From the NCBI RefSeq assembly GCF_027941915.1, contig NZ_CP116009.1, forward strand, positions 248,001-312,000: a stretch of DNA of 64,000 nucleotides. The letters run 5' to 3'. Every line of letters starts with the position of its first letter. Position 1 is the stretch's first letter. The notes below the pieces were generated by a model. That model made no database searches, was not told the DNA's origin, and saw nothing but the letters and a program-made list of their open reading frames with translations. The DNA is from Ramlibacter tataouinensis (GTDB lineage Bacteria > Pseudomonadota > Gammaproteobacteria > Burkholderiales > Burkholderiaceae_C). This document shows, piece after piece, positions 55,901 through 63,302 of the stretch. The position numbers and the translations under genes are program-made.

Positions 55901-56103
55901 TCCAGCGGCTTGGTGACCTGCGACTCGATCACCTCGGCCGAGGCGCCGGCGTAGCGCACGCTGACGGTCACCACCGGCTCGTCGATCTTGGGGTACTCGC
56001 GCACGGCGAGCCGGTTAAAACTGACCGCGCCGATCAGCACCACCAGCAGCGACAGCACGGTGGCGAACACCGGACGGCGGATCGCGATCTCGGGCAGTTG
56101 CAT
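52972..56103 (-). CDS. RND efflux pump inner-membrane permease (HAE-1/AcrB-like)
   Basis: 1,043 residues with 12 predicted transmembrane helices and two large periplasmic loops. It is the proton-driven transporter of a tripartite pump. The TM4 proton-relay pair is DD at 400-401 in GLVVDDAIVMLEN. The TM10 lysine lies in GLITKHGILIVEFTNQ. N-terminal MQLPEIAIRRPVFATVLSLL and SGSVVYRAIDW-type porter sequence fit the AcrB/MexB-like (multidrug) clade more than heavy-metal CusA, since the CusA Met-cluster motifs are absent. Substrates are unknown. It follows its adaptor by 21 bases; no outer-membrane channel gene is in the window. Confidence 0.95.
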   Translation of the reverse strand: MQLPEIAIRRPVFATVLSLLVVLIGAVSFNRLAVREYPKIDEPVVTVSVRYAGASAEVIESQVTKPLEDSIAGIDAVDVITSISRPEQSQISVRFRLEKDADAAAAEVRDRTSRVRNKLPQAIDEPVIAKVEADAFPVMWLAFTSDTYTPLQINDLVNRIIKPRLQTVTGVADVRIFGERKYAMRVWLDPDKLAGYRLTTQDIEDAVRRSNLEVPAGRIESQQREFSVTSQTDLVKPAQFGEIVVRTVNGFPVKIRDVARVEEAPADERSGMRLNGRPAIGTGVIRQATANPLTLSQGVREMIPRLQQDLPPGINIEVANDNSLFIDRSVKNVYTTIAEAVLLVALVIFVFLRTVRASIIPIVTIPVSLIGTFGMMALAGFTINTLTLLALVLAIGLVVDDAIVMLENIFRHIEEGLDPFSAAIKGAREIGFAIITMTLTLVAVYAPLAFTPGRTGRLFIEFALALAGAVLVSGFVALTLTPMMCSKLLRHNPKPNWFDRGMERGLTALCDRYARLLRWVLTTRAAGAAGKLLQARWLVVGVMLASALAIAAVWPTMKSELSPLEDRGTILATINAPDGSTLDYTDRYARVLEKLGQDYPEFDRIFASLGNPTVSQGSVVYRAIDWEKRDRTTLEIARELQPKVGSLAGINAFILTPPSLGQGFRDRPLNFVIQTSDSYENLARVARQMLDEIARNPGIQGVDMDLRLNKPELRIQVDREKAADMGVSVDVVARALETTLGGRQVTRYKRDAEQYDVIIQNRPSGRSTPEDIDSIYVRGRSDTMIPLSALVKVSESVSPRELNHFGQRRSATITANLSPDYSLGQALQFMEQTAAKVLKPGYTTDLNGTSREFRNSQGALGIVFVLALLFIFLVLAAQFESFVDPLVIMLSVPLSMIGALLALKWSGGSLNVYSQIGLITLVGLITKHGILIVEFTNQLRQQGRDIVEAVVEAASLRLRPILMTTGAMVLGALPLALSTGAGAESRVQIGWVIVGGMSLGTLLTVFVVPTMYTVFARSRVPGANKAPARDAEPAPGRGDLIAK

Positions 56104-56124
56104 GGCGAACTCCTGGCGGGACGG

Positions 56125-57366
56125 TCAGCGCGCGGACAGCGCCACCCGGCACGGGTTGCCGGCATCCTGCGCGCCGGCTCCCGGCACCGGCGCCGGTGCG
56201 GCGGCCGCCGCCGGTGCAGCGCCGACGGCCGGGCCGTTGGCCGGCGCTCCGTTGGCGCCGCCCGCTGCGCCCGTCTCGACCACCCGCACGGCCATGCCGT
56301 CCCGCTGGATCCGCTGGTGGCCGGCGGTGACGATCAGGTCGCCGGGCTGCAGGCCCTCGGCGATCTCGACCCGGCCGGGCTGGCGGATGCCGATCTTCAC
56401 CTCGACCCGCTGCGCGGTCCGGCTGTCCTGGTCCGGGCCGTCGACGAGCCGGAACACGAACTGGCGGCCGCCCTGCGGCACCAGCGCCTCCTCGGGCACC
56501 ACCCGCGCATCGGAGCGCTCGCTGAAGACGGTGGTGATGCGCGCGAACATGCCGGGGCGCAGCGCCAGCGGGCGGTTGTCGATGCAGCCGCGCAGGCCGA
56601 TGGAGCGGCCATTGGCGTCCACCAGCGGGTCGATCGCCTGCACCACCGCCTCCCAGCGGCGGCCCGGCAGCGCGTCGGTCTGCACGATCGCGGTCTGGCC
56701 CACCCGCAGCTTGGTCTGGTAGCGCTCGGGCAGGCGGAAATCCACGTACAGGGCGTCCAGGTCTTCCAGGTTGACGACGTCGGCGCCGTCCTTGAGGTAG
56801 TCGCCCACGTTGACGCTGCGGATGCCGGCGATGCCGTCGAACGGCGCCACGATGCGCAGGCGGGCGGCGGTCGCCTCGGCCAGCGACAGCTTGGCCTGGG
56901 CCACCTGCAGGTTGGCCGCGCTTTCGTCGACCTGGCGCTGGCTGATGAAGTTCTGCGCCACCAGGTCCTGGTTGCGCCTGTGGTTGGCCTGGGCGATCGA
57001 CAGCTCGGCCCGCGCCTGCTGCACCTGCGCGCGCGGCAGCTGGTCGTCCAGTTGCACCAGCAGCTGCCCGCGCTGCACGCGCTGGCCGTCGCGGAAATTC
57101 AGCTGCGTGACGCGCCCGCTCACCTCGGGCCGCACGATCACGCTGCGGCGCGAGCGCAGGCTGCCCACCGCCTGGGCGTCATCGGCCAGGCGCATCACCT
57201 CGACCCGCGCCACTTCCACCGCCGGCGCGCCGCCCTTGGCGGCCGACGCGGCCGCCTGCGGCGATGCCACCGGAGACGGGGACTTGTGCTGGTACCACCA
57301 AGCGGCTGCCGATGCAGCCGCGATGCCGGCGACGGCGATCGCCAAGTAGAGAGGCCTGGATGCCAT
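56125..57366 (-). CDS. RND efflux periplasmic adaptor (membrane-fusion protein)
   Basis: 413 residues. An N-terminal membrane anchor (about 5-25, PLYLAIAVAGIAAASAAAWW) is followed by a lipoyl/beta-barrel half with SGRVTQLNFRDGQRVQRGQLLVQLDD (about 80-105). A coiled-coil hairpin (about 110-170) carries QQARAELSIAQANHRRNQDL and ANLQVAQAKLSLAEA. Then come beta-barrel and membrane-proximal domains (RIVAPFDGIAGIRSVNVGDYL). The tail (about 375-405) is Ala/Pro/Gly-rich. It links the permease to a TolC-like channel. The start is ATG 57366; a longer frame to 57447 lacks family sequence. Confidence 0.92.
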   Translation of the reverse strand: MASRPLYLAIAVAGIAAASAAAWWYQHKSPSPVASPQAAASAAKGGAPAVEVARVEVMRLADDAQAVGSLRSRRSVIVRPEVSGRVTQLNFRDGQRVQRGQLLVQLDDQLPRAQVQQARAELSIAQANHRRNQDLVAQNFISQRQVDESAANLQVAQAKLSLAEATAARLRIVAPFDGIAGIRSVNVGDYLKDGADVVNLEDLDALYVDFRLPERYQTKLRVGQTAIVQTDALPGRRWEAVVQAIDPLVDANGRSIGLRGCIDNRPLALRPGMFARITTVFSERSDARVVPEEALVPQGGRQFVFRLVDGPDQDSRTAQRVEVKIGIRQPGRVEIAEGLQPGDLIVTAGHQRIQRDGMAVRVVETGAAGGANGAPANGPAVGAAPAAAAAPAPVPGAGAQDAGNPCRVALSAR

Positions 57367-57490
57367 GAACTGCTTGCCTGGGAGGAATGCGCTCTTCCGT
57401 CGCGAACACACCAATGTAGCAGCCGCGCCGGACATTGCGATGCGCACAAGCCCGAACCCGACGCGTGCCGGGAACGCCGCCGGCGCGGCT

Positions 57491-57958
57491 TTACGTGCGG
57501 TTTACAGCCCGGCCCGGCGCCCGGGCCATCTCGACCCCCCGGTTGGCCAGCACGTCGGCGCGCTCGTTGCCGGGGTCGCCGTTGTGCCCGCGCACCCAGC
57601 GCCAGTCAATGGCGTGGCCGCTGTGCTGGACCAGGTCGTCGAGCTGCTGCCACAGCTCGACGTTCTTGACCGGCGTCTTGCCGGCCGTGCGCCAGCCCTT
57701 GGCCTTCCAGCCCGGCAGCCACTCGGTGATGCCCTTGAGCACGTACTGGCTGTCCACGTACAGCGTCACCGCGCAGGGCCGCTTCAGCGCCGACAGCGCC
57801 TGGATCACGGCCGTCAGCTCCATGCGGTTGTTGGTGGTCGCGGGCTCGCCGCCGAACAGCTCTTTTTCGGTAGGGCCGGAGCGCATCAGCACGCCCCAGC
57901 CGCCGGGACCGGGGTTGCCCTTGCAGGCGCCGTCGGTGTAGATCACAACCTGGTTCAA
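57491..57958 (-). CDS. rnhA: Ribonuclease HI
   Basis: 155 residues, E. coli RNase HI length. It cuts RNA in RNA-DNA hybrids. The four acidic residues are present: the Asp in [11 protein letters not shown] (about 8), the Glu in [13 protein letters not shown] (about 46), the Asp in [10 protein letters not shown] (about 68), and the Asp in NERADVLAN (about 132), with the conserved RGHNGDPGN loop. The start is TTG at 57958-57956, five bases after AGGAG and overlapping the methyltransferase stop (TTGA), which gives the expected N terminus NQVVIYTDG; no ATG is better placed. Confidence 0.94.
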   Translation of the reverse strand: MNQVVIYTDGACKGNPGPGGWGVLMRSGPTEKELFGGEPATTNNRMELTAVIQALSALKRPCAVTLYVDSQYVLKGITEWLPGWKAKGWRTAGKTPVKNVELWQQLDDLVQHSGHAIDWRWVRGHNGDPGNERADVLANRGVEMARAPGRAVNRT

Positions 57959-58743
57959 GAAATCTCCTGCTGCATTTCGGGTTGGGGCCGCCGGTTGGCC
58001 AGCGGCACGGGTGCGGTGGCGATGGACTTGGCCGGCTTCCACAGGCGCCCCACCAGCTTCATGCCGCGCACCCGCTTGGTGGCGACCACGAAATAGACGG
58101 CGCCCAAGATGGGCCACCAGCGCTCGCCGGCCGGGTCCATCCAGTCGAATCGTTGCAGCCAGCGCTCGGTGCTGAGCGCCGGCCGGTAGCAGCCGAAGCT
58201 GCCGGTCTCGACCTCGAAGCTGAGCAGCCGCAGCCAGTCGCGCAGCCGCCGGTAGCCGATGAACTCGCCGGCATCGGGCAGGTACAGCTGGCCGAAGCCC
58301 AGGCGCCGGTACAAGTGCGCGCGGCGTTGGCGCCAGCCCCACAGGCTGGCCGGATTCAGGCACGAAATCACGACCTTGCCCTCGGGCACCAGCACCCGTT
58401 CGACCTCGCGCAAGGTAGCGTGCGGATCCAGGTTCAGTTCCAGCGAGTGCGGCAGCACCACCAGGTCCAGGCTGTTGGCCTCGAACGGCAGCGCGGCATA
58501 GTCGGCCAGCAAGGCCGGGCGGCGCGTGCCGTCGTCCAGCGGGCGCAGGTCGCGCAGTCCGAGCCACTTGTGGGGCATGCGGTTGGTGGCCAGGGTGTCC
58601 AGCTCCGGCAGTCCGAGCTGCAGCGCGTGGTAGCCGAAGATGTCGCTGACGGCGCGATCGAATTCGGCCCGCTCCCAGGCCAGCACGTAGCGGCCCGGGG
58701 GGGTCTCGAACCATTCGTGCATTCCTATAATCGCATCGCTCAT
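57955..58743 (-). CDS. SAM-dependent methyltransferase-like protein
   Basis: 262 residues of the class I methyltransferase fold. It retains [51 protein letters not shown], the strand 4-helix-strand 5 region found in UbiE/BioC-like proteins. The SAM-binding glycine loop is less obvious. It lies next to rnhA in many Burkholderiales genomes as I recall. The start is ATG 58743, sharing CATG with divergent gloB; an ATG seven codons later (58722) is possible. The start phrase [24 protein letters not shown] fits relatives of this family. The reaction is unknown. Confidence 0.85.
   Translation of the reverse strand: MSDAIIGMHEWFETPPGRYVLAWERAEFDRAVSDIFGYHALQLGLPELDTLATNRMPHKWLGLRDLRPLDDGTRRPALLADYAALPFEANSLDLVVLPHSLELNLDPHATLREVERVLVPEGKVVISCLNPASLWGWRQRRAHLYRRLGFGQLYLPDAGEFIGYRRLRDWLRLLSFEVETGSFGCYRPALSTERWLQRFDWMDPAGERWWPILGAVYFVVATKRVRGMKLVGRLWKPAKSIATAPVPLANRRPQPEMQQEIS
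58726..58731 (+). promoter_or_regulatory. -10 box for gloB-mltD
   Basis: A perfect TATAAT ends 10 bases before the gloB ATG (58742), so transcription should start within a few bases of the start codon (a very short or leaderless 5' UTR). No good -35 box is seen. It lies inside the 5' end of the divergent methyltransferase gene. Confidence 0.45.
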
Positions 58744-59515
58744 GAAGTTGGTTCCTCTGCCCGCCTTCCAGGACAACTACCTCTGGGTGTTGCACGACGG
58801 ACATCGGGCGCTGGTGGTTGACCCGGGCGACGCGCCTCCGGTGCTCGACTTCCTCGCGCGAACCGGCCTGCTGCTCGAGGCGATTCTAGTCACGCACCAC
58901 CACGCCGACCACATCGGCGGGCTGGCGCAGGTGCGCGATGCGACCGGCGCGGCGGTTTACGGGCCGGCGCGGGAACCCATCCCCGGTCCGCTGCAGCGCC
59001 TGTCGCACGGCGATGCGGTCACGGTGCTGGGCCTGCGCTTCCAGGTGCTCGACGTGCCCGGCCACACCGCGGGCCACATCGCCTACTTCAGCGAGCAGGA
59101 CGCCGACGGCCCGCTGCTGTTCTGCGGCGACACCCTGTTCTCCGGCGGCTGCGGCCGCCTGTTCGAGGGCACGCCGGCGCAGATGCTGGCGTCGCTCGAC
59201 GCGCTGGCCGCGTTGCCCGATGCCACGCGGGTGTGCTGCGCGCACGAGTACACGCTGTCCAACCTTCGCTTCGCGCGTGCGGTGGAGCCCGGCAACGTGG
59301 CGCTGGCCGCGTACCAGCGCCACTGCGAGGACCTGCGCGCCCGCGGCGAGCCGACGCTGCCTTCCACCATCGGCGAGGAAAAACGCATCAATCCCTTCCT
59401 GCGCAGCCGCCAGCCCGCCGTCGCCGCGGCCGCGCAGTCCTTCAATGGCGCCCGCGCCGAGGATGAAGTGGCCGTGTTCGCCGCCATCCGCCAGTGGAAG
59501 AACGAATTCAGATGA
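58742..59515 (+). CDS. gloB: Hydroxyacylglutathione hydrolase (glyoxalase II)
   Basis: 257 residues, metallo-beta-lactamase fold. It hydrolyses S-lactoylglutathione in methylglyoxal detoxification. The binuclear metal motif [10 protein letters not shown] (about 51-60) is intact, with further ligands in [26 protein letters not shown] and [13 protein letters not shown]. The C-terminal glutathione-binding HAGH_C region ends KRINPFLRS. It shares its start with the divergent methyltransferase (CATG) and overlaps mltD by four bases (ATGA). Confidence 0.95.
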   Translation: MKLVPLPAFQDNYLWVLHDGHRALVVDPGDAPPVLDFLARTGLLLEAILVTHHHADHIGGLAQVRDATGAAVYGPAREPIPGPLQRLSHGDAVTVLGLRFQVLDVPGHTAGHIAYFSEQDADGPLLFCGDTLFSGGCGRLFEGTPAQMLASLDALAALPDATRVCCAHEYTLSNLRFARAVEPGNVALAAYQRHCEDLRARGEPTLPSTIGEEKRINPFLRSRQPAVAAAAQSFNGARAEDEVAVFAAIRQWKNEFR

Positions 59516-61026
59516 GATCCCTGCTGCAGGCCGCCGGCCTGGCGATCACGCTGTGGCTGGCCGGCTGCGCAAGCACGCCGGGCACCGACGCACCCTCCTC
59601 CTCGTGGCCGGCCGGCGCCGGCGAAGTCCCAACCAGTGCCGCCCGGGCCCCCGCCGGTCCGCCGGTGCTGCCCAGCGGACCGCTCAGTCCGATCACCCCG
59701 GCGCACGCCAGCCCACGCAGCGTCGCCGCGCTGCAGCCGCCGGCCGACCTGTGGGAGCGCATCCGCGGCGGCTTCGCCATGTCCGACCTCGATTCGGACC
59801 TGGTGCGCCACCACGAGCAGTGGTACGCCAGCCGGCCCGACTACATGCAGCGCATGACCGACCGCTCGCGCAAGTACCTGTTCCACATCGTCGAGGAACT
59901 GGAGCGCCGCGGCATGCCCAGCGAGCTGGCGCTGCTGCCCTTCATCGAGAGCGCCTTCAACCCGCAGGCCGTGTCCAGCGCGCGTGCCGCCGGCATGTGG
60001 CAGTTCATGCCCGCGACCGGCCGCGACTACGACCTGAAGCAGAACTTCTTCCGCGACGACCGGCGCAACGTGCTGGCCTCCACCCGCGCCGCCCTGGACT
60101 ACCTGCAGCGGCTGTATGGGATGTTCGGCGACTGGCACCTGGCGCTGGCCGCCTACAACTGGGGCGAAGGCAGCGTCGGCCGCGCCATCGCCGCCAACGA
60201 ACGGCGCGGGCTGGGCCGCCGCTACACCGACCTGAAGATGCCGGCCGAGACGCGCAACTACGTGCCCAAGCTGCTGGCGGTCAAGAACATCATTTCCGAT
60301 CCGGACAAGTTCCGCACCGAGCTGCCGGTGATCGAGAACCACCCGTACTTCGACGTCGTCACCGTCCAGCGGGACATCGACATCGAGCTGGCGGCCAAGC
60401 TGGCCGACGTCGAGCTGGCCGACTTCAAGGCGCTCAACCCGCAGCTCAACCGGCCGGTGATCCTGGCCGCGGGCACGCCGCAGATTCTGCTGCCCTGGGA
60501 CAACGCCAAGGTCTTCGCCCGCAACCTGGCCGAGTACAGCGAAGGCCGGTTCGCGAGCTGGACCGCCTGGACCGTGCCCGGCACCATGAGCGTGGCCGAG
60601 GCCGCGCGGCGCGTGGGCATGAGCGAATCCGAACTGCGCAGCGTCAACACCATTCCGCCCCGCATGCTGATCAAGGGCGGCTCGGTGCTGGTCGTGCCGC
60701 GTCCGCCCAGCAAGCAGGACGACGTGGCCAGCCACCTGGCCGACAACGGCCAGCTCGCGCTGGCGCCGGAAGTCACCCTGCACCGGCGGGTGGTCAAGGC
60801 CGGCAAGCGCGACTCGGTCGCCAGCATCGCGCGGCGCTTCCGCGTCACGGCGGCCCAGGTCGCCGACTGGAACGACGTCGCGGCCGGCGCCAGTTTCAAG
60901 GCGGGGCAGAGCGTCGTGGTCTACGTGCCGGTGCGCGCCAAGGCCACGGCCAGCAAGGGCGGCAGCCGCTCGGTCAAGCAGGTCAGTGCCCGCAAGAAGG
61001 CGGTCGTCAAGAAGCGCCGGCGCTGA
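59512..61026 (+). CDS. mltD: Membrane-bound lytic murein transglycosylase D (lipoprotein)
   Basis: 504 residues. A lipobox places lipidation at C19 (LAGC). A Ser/Pro linker precedes the SLT domain (about 100-240), with catalytic E146 in LLPFIESAFNPQAVSSARAAGMWQFMPATG. Two LysM-like peptidoglycan-binding modules follow (about 350-400 and 425-470, the latter VVKAGKRDSVASIARRFRVTAAQVADWN). The end is very basic (KKAVVKKRRR). It cleaves glycan strands to 1,6-anhydromuramyl ends. The start is ATG 59512 within the gloB stop. Confidence 0.93.
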   Translation: MRSLLQAAGLAITLWLAGCASTPGTDAPSSSWPAGAGEVPTSAARAPAGPPVLPSGPLSPITPAHASPRSVAALQPPADLWERIRGGFAMSDLDSDLVRHHEQWYASRPDYMQRMTDRSRKYLFHIVEELERRGMPSELALLPFIESAFNPQAVSSARAAGMWQFMPATGRDYDLKQNFFRDDRRNVLASTRAALDYLQRLYGMFGDWHLALAAYNWGEGSVGRAIAANERRGLGRRYTDLKMPAETRNYVPKLLAVKNIISDPDKFRTELPVIENHPYFDVVTVQRDIDIELAAKLADVELADFKALNPQLNRPVILAAGTPQILLPWDNAKVFARNLAEYSEGRFASWTAWTVPGTMSVAEAARRVGMSESELRSVNTIPPRMLIKGGSVLVVPRPPSKQDDVASHLADNGQLALAPEVTLHRRVVKAGKRDSVASIARRFRVTAAQVADWNDVAAGASFKAGQSVVVYVPVRAKATASKGGSRSVKQVSARKKAVVKKRRR

Positions 61027-61299
61027 GCGGCGCCTCGCGGGCAGCCGATCCGGCCGTCCGGTCCGGGACACAACGCAACCTTATCTGCAGACTCCTGTAT
61101 CGGACGTTTTCGTCTGTGTTCGTTTCGCGCGCGCAGCGGACGTGCCGCATGAGCTTGGTCCCGGCTTCGCACGCGACAAGGCGCTGACGTAGCCCGTCGA
61201 TGAGGCAGAGTTCCTCGGCGCGCAAACATACAAATTGGCAGGTCCGCAACGGCAGACCGTTTCCACAATCCTGTCACCTCGGGAACGTGGAAGCCACAA
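61027..61299. other. Intergenic region before the sugar cluster
   Basis: 273 bases between mltD and the RmlC-like gene. It starts with a GC-rich imperfect hairpin just after mltD (GGCGC...GCGCC), then an unremarkable lower-GC stretch. Promoter motifs were not found with confidence. Confidence 0.35.
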
Positions 61300-61866
61300 A
61301 TGCTGTTTACCGAAACCAGACTCCCCGGCGCCTTCCTCATCGACATCGAACCGCGCGCGGACAACCGGGGGTTCTTCGCCCGGGCCTTCTGTCAGCGGGA
61401 GTTCGAGGCGCATGGGCTCAAGCCGGCGATCGCTCAGGCCAACATTGCGTTCAACACCCGGCGAGGGACGTTGCGCGGCATGCATTTCCAGTTTCCGCCT
61501 TACGCCGAGACCAAGGTGGTCCGCGCCACCCGCGGCGCGATCCTCGACATCATTGTCGACCTGCGGCCGGAGAGCCCCACCTACCTGCGCTCCATCGCCG
61601 TCGAGCTCACCGCGGACAACCACCGGGCGCTCTACGTGCCTGAGCGGTTCGCGCACGGCTACCAGACCCTGGAAGACGGCACCGAGACGAGCTACCAGGT
61701 CGGCGAGTTCTATGCCCCGGGCGTCGAAAGCGGGCTGTCGCCCTTCGATCCGGCACTCAGGCTCGAATGGCCCCTGCCGGTGACCGAGATGTCCGCGAAG
61801 GACCGGGGGTGGGCCGCGCTCGATGAGGTCGGGGAAACGCTGCGCCAGCGCATGGCCGTTTCGTGA
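61300..61866 (+). CDS. rfbC: dTDP-4-dehydrorhamnose 3,5-epimerase family protein
   Basis: 188 residues, cupin-fold RmlC family. The catalytic pattern is complete by position: H62 in RGMHFQ, K72 in AETKVVR, Y132 and Y138 in SYQVGEFYAPG, plus RGFFARAFCQREFE near residue 20. These residues support true C3/C5 epimerisation of a dTDP-4-keto-6-deoxyhexose. The product depends on partner genes not all present here, so an altered sugar (for example a branched or 5-epi product) is possible. It is followed by an unusual oxidoreductase and a nucleotide-sugar epimerase, consistent with a deoxysugar/glycan cluster. Confidence 0.88.
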   Translation: MLFTETRLPGAFLIDIEPRADNRGFFARAFCQREFEAHGLKPAIAQANIAFNTRRGTLRGMHFQFPPYAETKVVRATRGAILDIIVDLRPESPTYLRSIAVELTADNHRALYVPERFAHGYQTLEDGTETSYQVGEFYAPGVESGLSPFDPALRLEWPLPVTEMSAKDRGWAALDEVGETLRQRMAVS

Positions 61867-61876
61867 AAGGCGCCCC

Positions 61877-63214
61877 ATGATCATCGTCGACAACGCACTC
61901 CGGAGACTGGCGGCGCTGGACACGCCGATCCGCGTGGGCATGGTGGGCGCGGGCTTCATGGCCCAGGGCCTGACCAACCAGATCGAGCACAGCGTGCCGG
62001 GCATGCGCATGGCCGCCATCTACAACCGCAGGCCCGAGCGCGCCAGGCACTGCTACGAGTACGCGGGCCGCACGCCGGTCGTGGCAGGCAGCCAGGCGGC
62101 CTTCGACGCCGCCGTCGAGGCGCGCCAGGCGGTGGTCGCGGAAGACCCGCTCTTCATCACCCGCTCGCCGCACATCGACATCGTGGTGGACACGACCGGC
62201 TCGGTCGAGTTCGGCTCGCACGTCATCCTGGATGCCTTCCGGCACGGCAAGTCCGTGGTGCTGATGAATGCCGAGGTCGATGCGACCGTGGGCCCGATCC
62301 TGCGCGTGTACGCGAAGAAGCACGGCCAGATCCTGTCGGCCTGCGATGGCGACGAGCCCGGGGTCCAGATGAACCTGGTGCGCTGGGTGCGCGGGCTCGG
62401 GCTCCAGCCGCGGCTGGTGGGCAACGTCAAGGGCCTGCAGGACCCCTACCGCAACCCCACCACCCAGCAGGGCTGGGCCGAGCGCTGGGGCCAGAACGCG
62501 GCCATGGTGACCTCCTTCGCCGACGGCTCGAAGATCAGCTTCGAGCAGGCCATCGTGGCCAATGCCACCGGCTTCGGCGTGCTGCAGCGGGGCATGTCGC
62601 GCGGCGTGAAGTACGACGGCAGCATCATGGACATCGCCAGGCTGTACGACGTCGAGCAGCTGCGCGCCATGGGCGGCGCGGTCGACTACACGGTGGGCCC
62701 CAGCCTCATCAAGGTCTTCGTGCTCGCCGAGCACGAAGACCCCAAGCAGCGGCACTACCTCAACCTCTACAAGATGGGCGAAGGGCCGCTCTACCCGTTC
62801 TGGACGCCCTACCATCTGGTCCATTTCGAATGTCCCAACGCGATCGCGCGCGTCCACCTGTTCCAGGACGAGCTCGCGCCGCCGCTCGGCGGACCGGTGG
62901 TGGAAGTCTGCTCGGTGGCCAAGCGCGACCTGAAGGCGGGGGAAACGCTCGACGAGTACGGCATGTACATGACGTACGGCGAGGCCGCCAACGCGCGGGA
63001 GATGTGCGCCAACCGTTTCCTGCCCGAAGGCCTGGTGCAGGGCTGCCGCCTCCAGCGTGACATCGGCCGCGACCAGGTGATCACCTACGACGACGTCGAA
63101 CTGCCCCCCGGCCGGCTGGCCGACCAGCTGCGCGCCGAGCAGTACTCGCACTTCCTCGGCGAGACCTGGCTGGCCGAACTGCTGCAGGAGCGGCAGGCGC
63201 TTGCTGCGGCCTGA
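61877..63214 (+). CDS. NAD(P)-dependent oxidoreductase with C-terminal SAF domain (COG4091-like)
   Basis: 445 residues, start ATG 61877 after GAAAGG. The N-terminal Rossmann domain opens IRVGMVGAGFMAQGL (about 15-29). The middle resembles homoserine dehydrogenase/Gfo-Idh proteins (CDGDEPGVQMNLVRWVRGLG, NPTTQQGWAERWGQN). The C-terminal part (about 340-430) has the SAF-like KRDLKAGETLDEYGMYMTYG. This matches the group named predicted homoserine dehydrogenase with C-terminal SAF domain, whose function is not settled. It directly follows the RmlC-like gene (10 bases), suggesting a role in making or modifying an unusual sugar acid or branched sugar rather than amino-acid synthesis. Confidence 0.82.
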   Translation: MIIVDNALRRLAALDTPIRVGMVGAGFMAQGLTNQIEHSVPGMRMAAIYNRRPERARHCYEYAGRTPVVAGSQAAFDAAVEARQAVVAEDPLFITRSPHIDIVVDTTGSVEFGSHVILDAFRHGKSVVLMNAEVDATVGPILRVYAKKHGQILSACDGDEPGVQMNLVRWVRGLGLQPRLVGNVKGLQDPYRNPTTQQGWAERWGQNAAMVTSFADGSKISFEQAIVANATGFGVLQRGMSRGVKYDGSIMDIARLYDVEQLRAMGGAVDYTVGPSLIKVFVLAEHEDPKQRHYLNLYKMGEGPLYPFWTPYHLVHFECPNAIARVHLFQDELAPPLGGPVVEVCSVAKRDLKAGETLDEYGMYMTYGEAANAREMCANRFLPEGLVQGCRLQRDIGRDQVITYDDVELPPGRLADQLRAEQYSHFLGETWLAELLQERQALAAA

Positions 63215-63274
63215 AATCGGCCTGCAAGGCTGGGAAGGGGATCGGGCCCGGCCTTGCTCCTCCTGCCGCCCGCC

Positions 63275-63288
63275 CCTGCCTTCGCAGG
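63275..63288 (-). terminator. Small hairpin downstream of the epimerase gene
   Basis: A 5-bp stem CCTGC/GCAGG with a CTTC loop lies about 14 bases after the epimerase stop on the minus strand. It is short and lacks a T tail, so function is doubtful. Confidence 0.25.
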
Positions 63289-63302
63289 AGCGGAGAAAGA
63301 GA

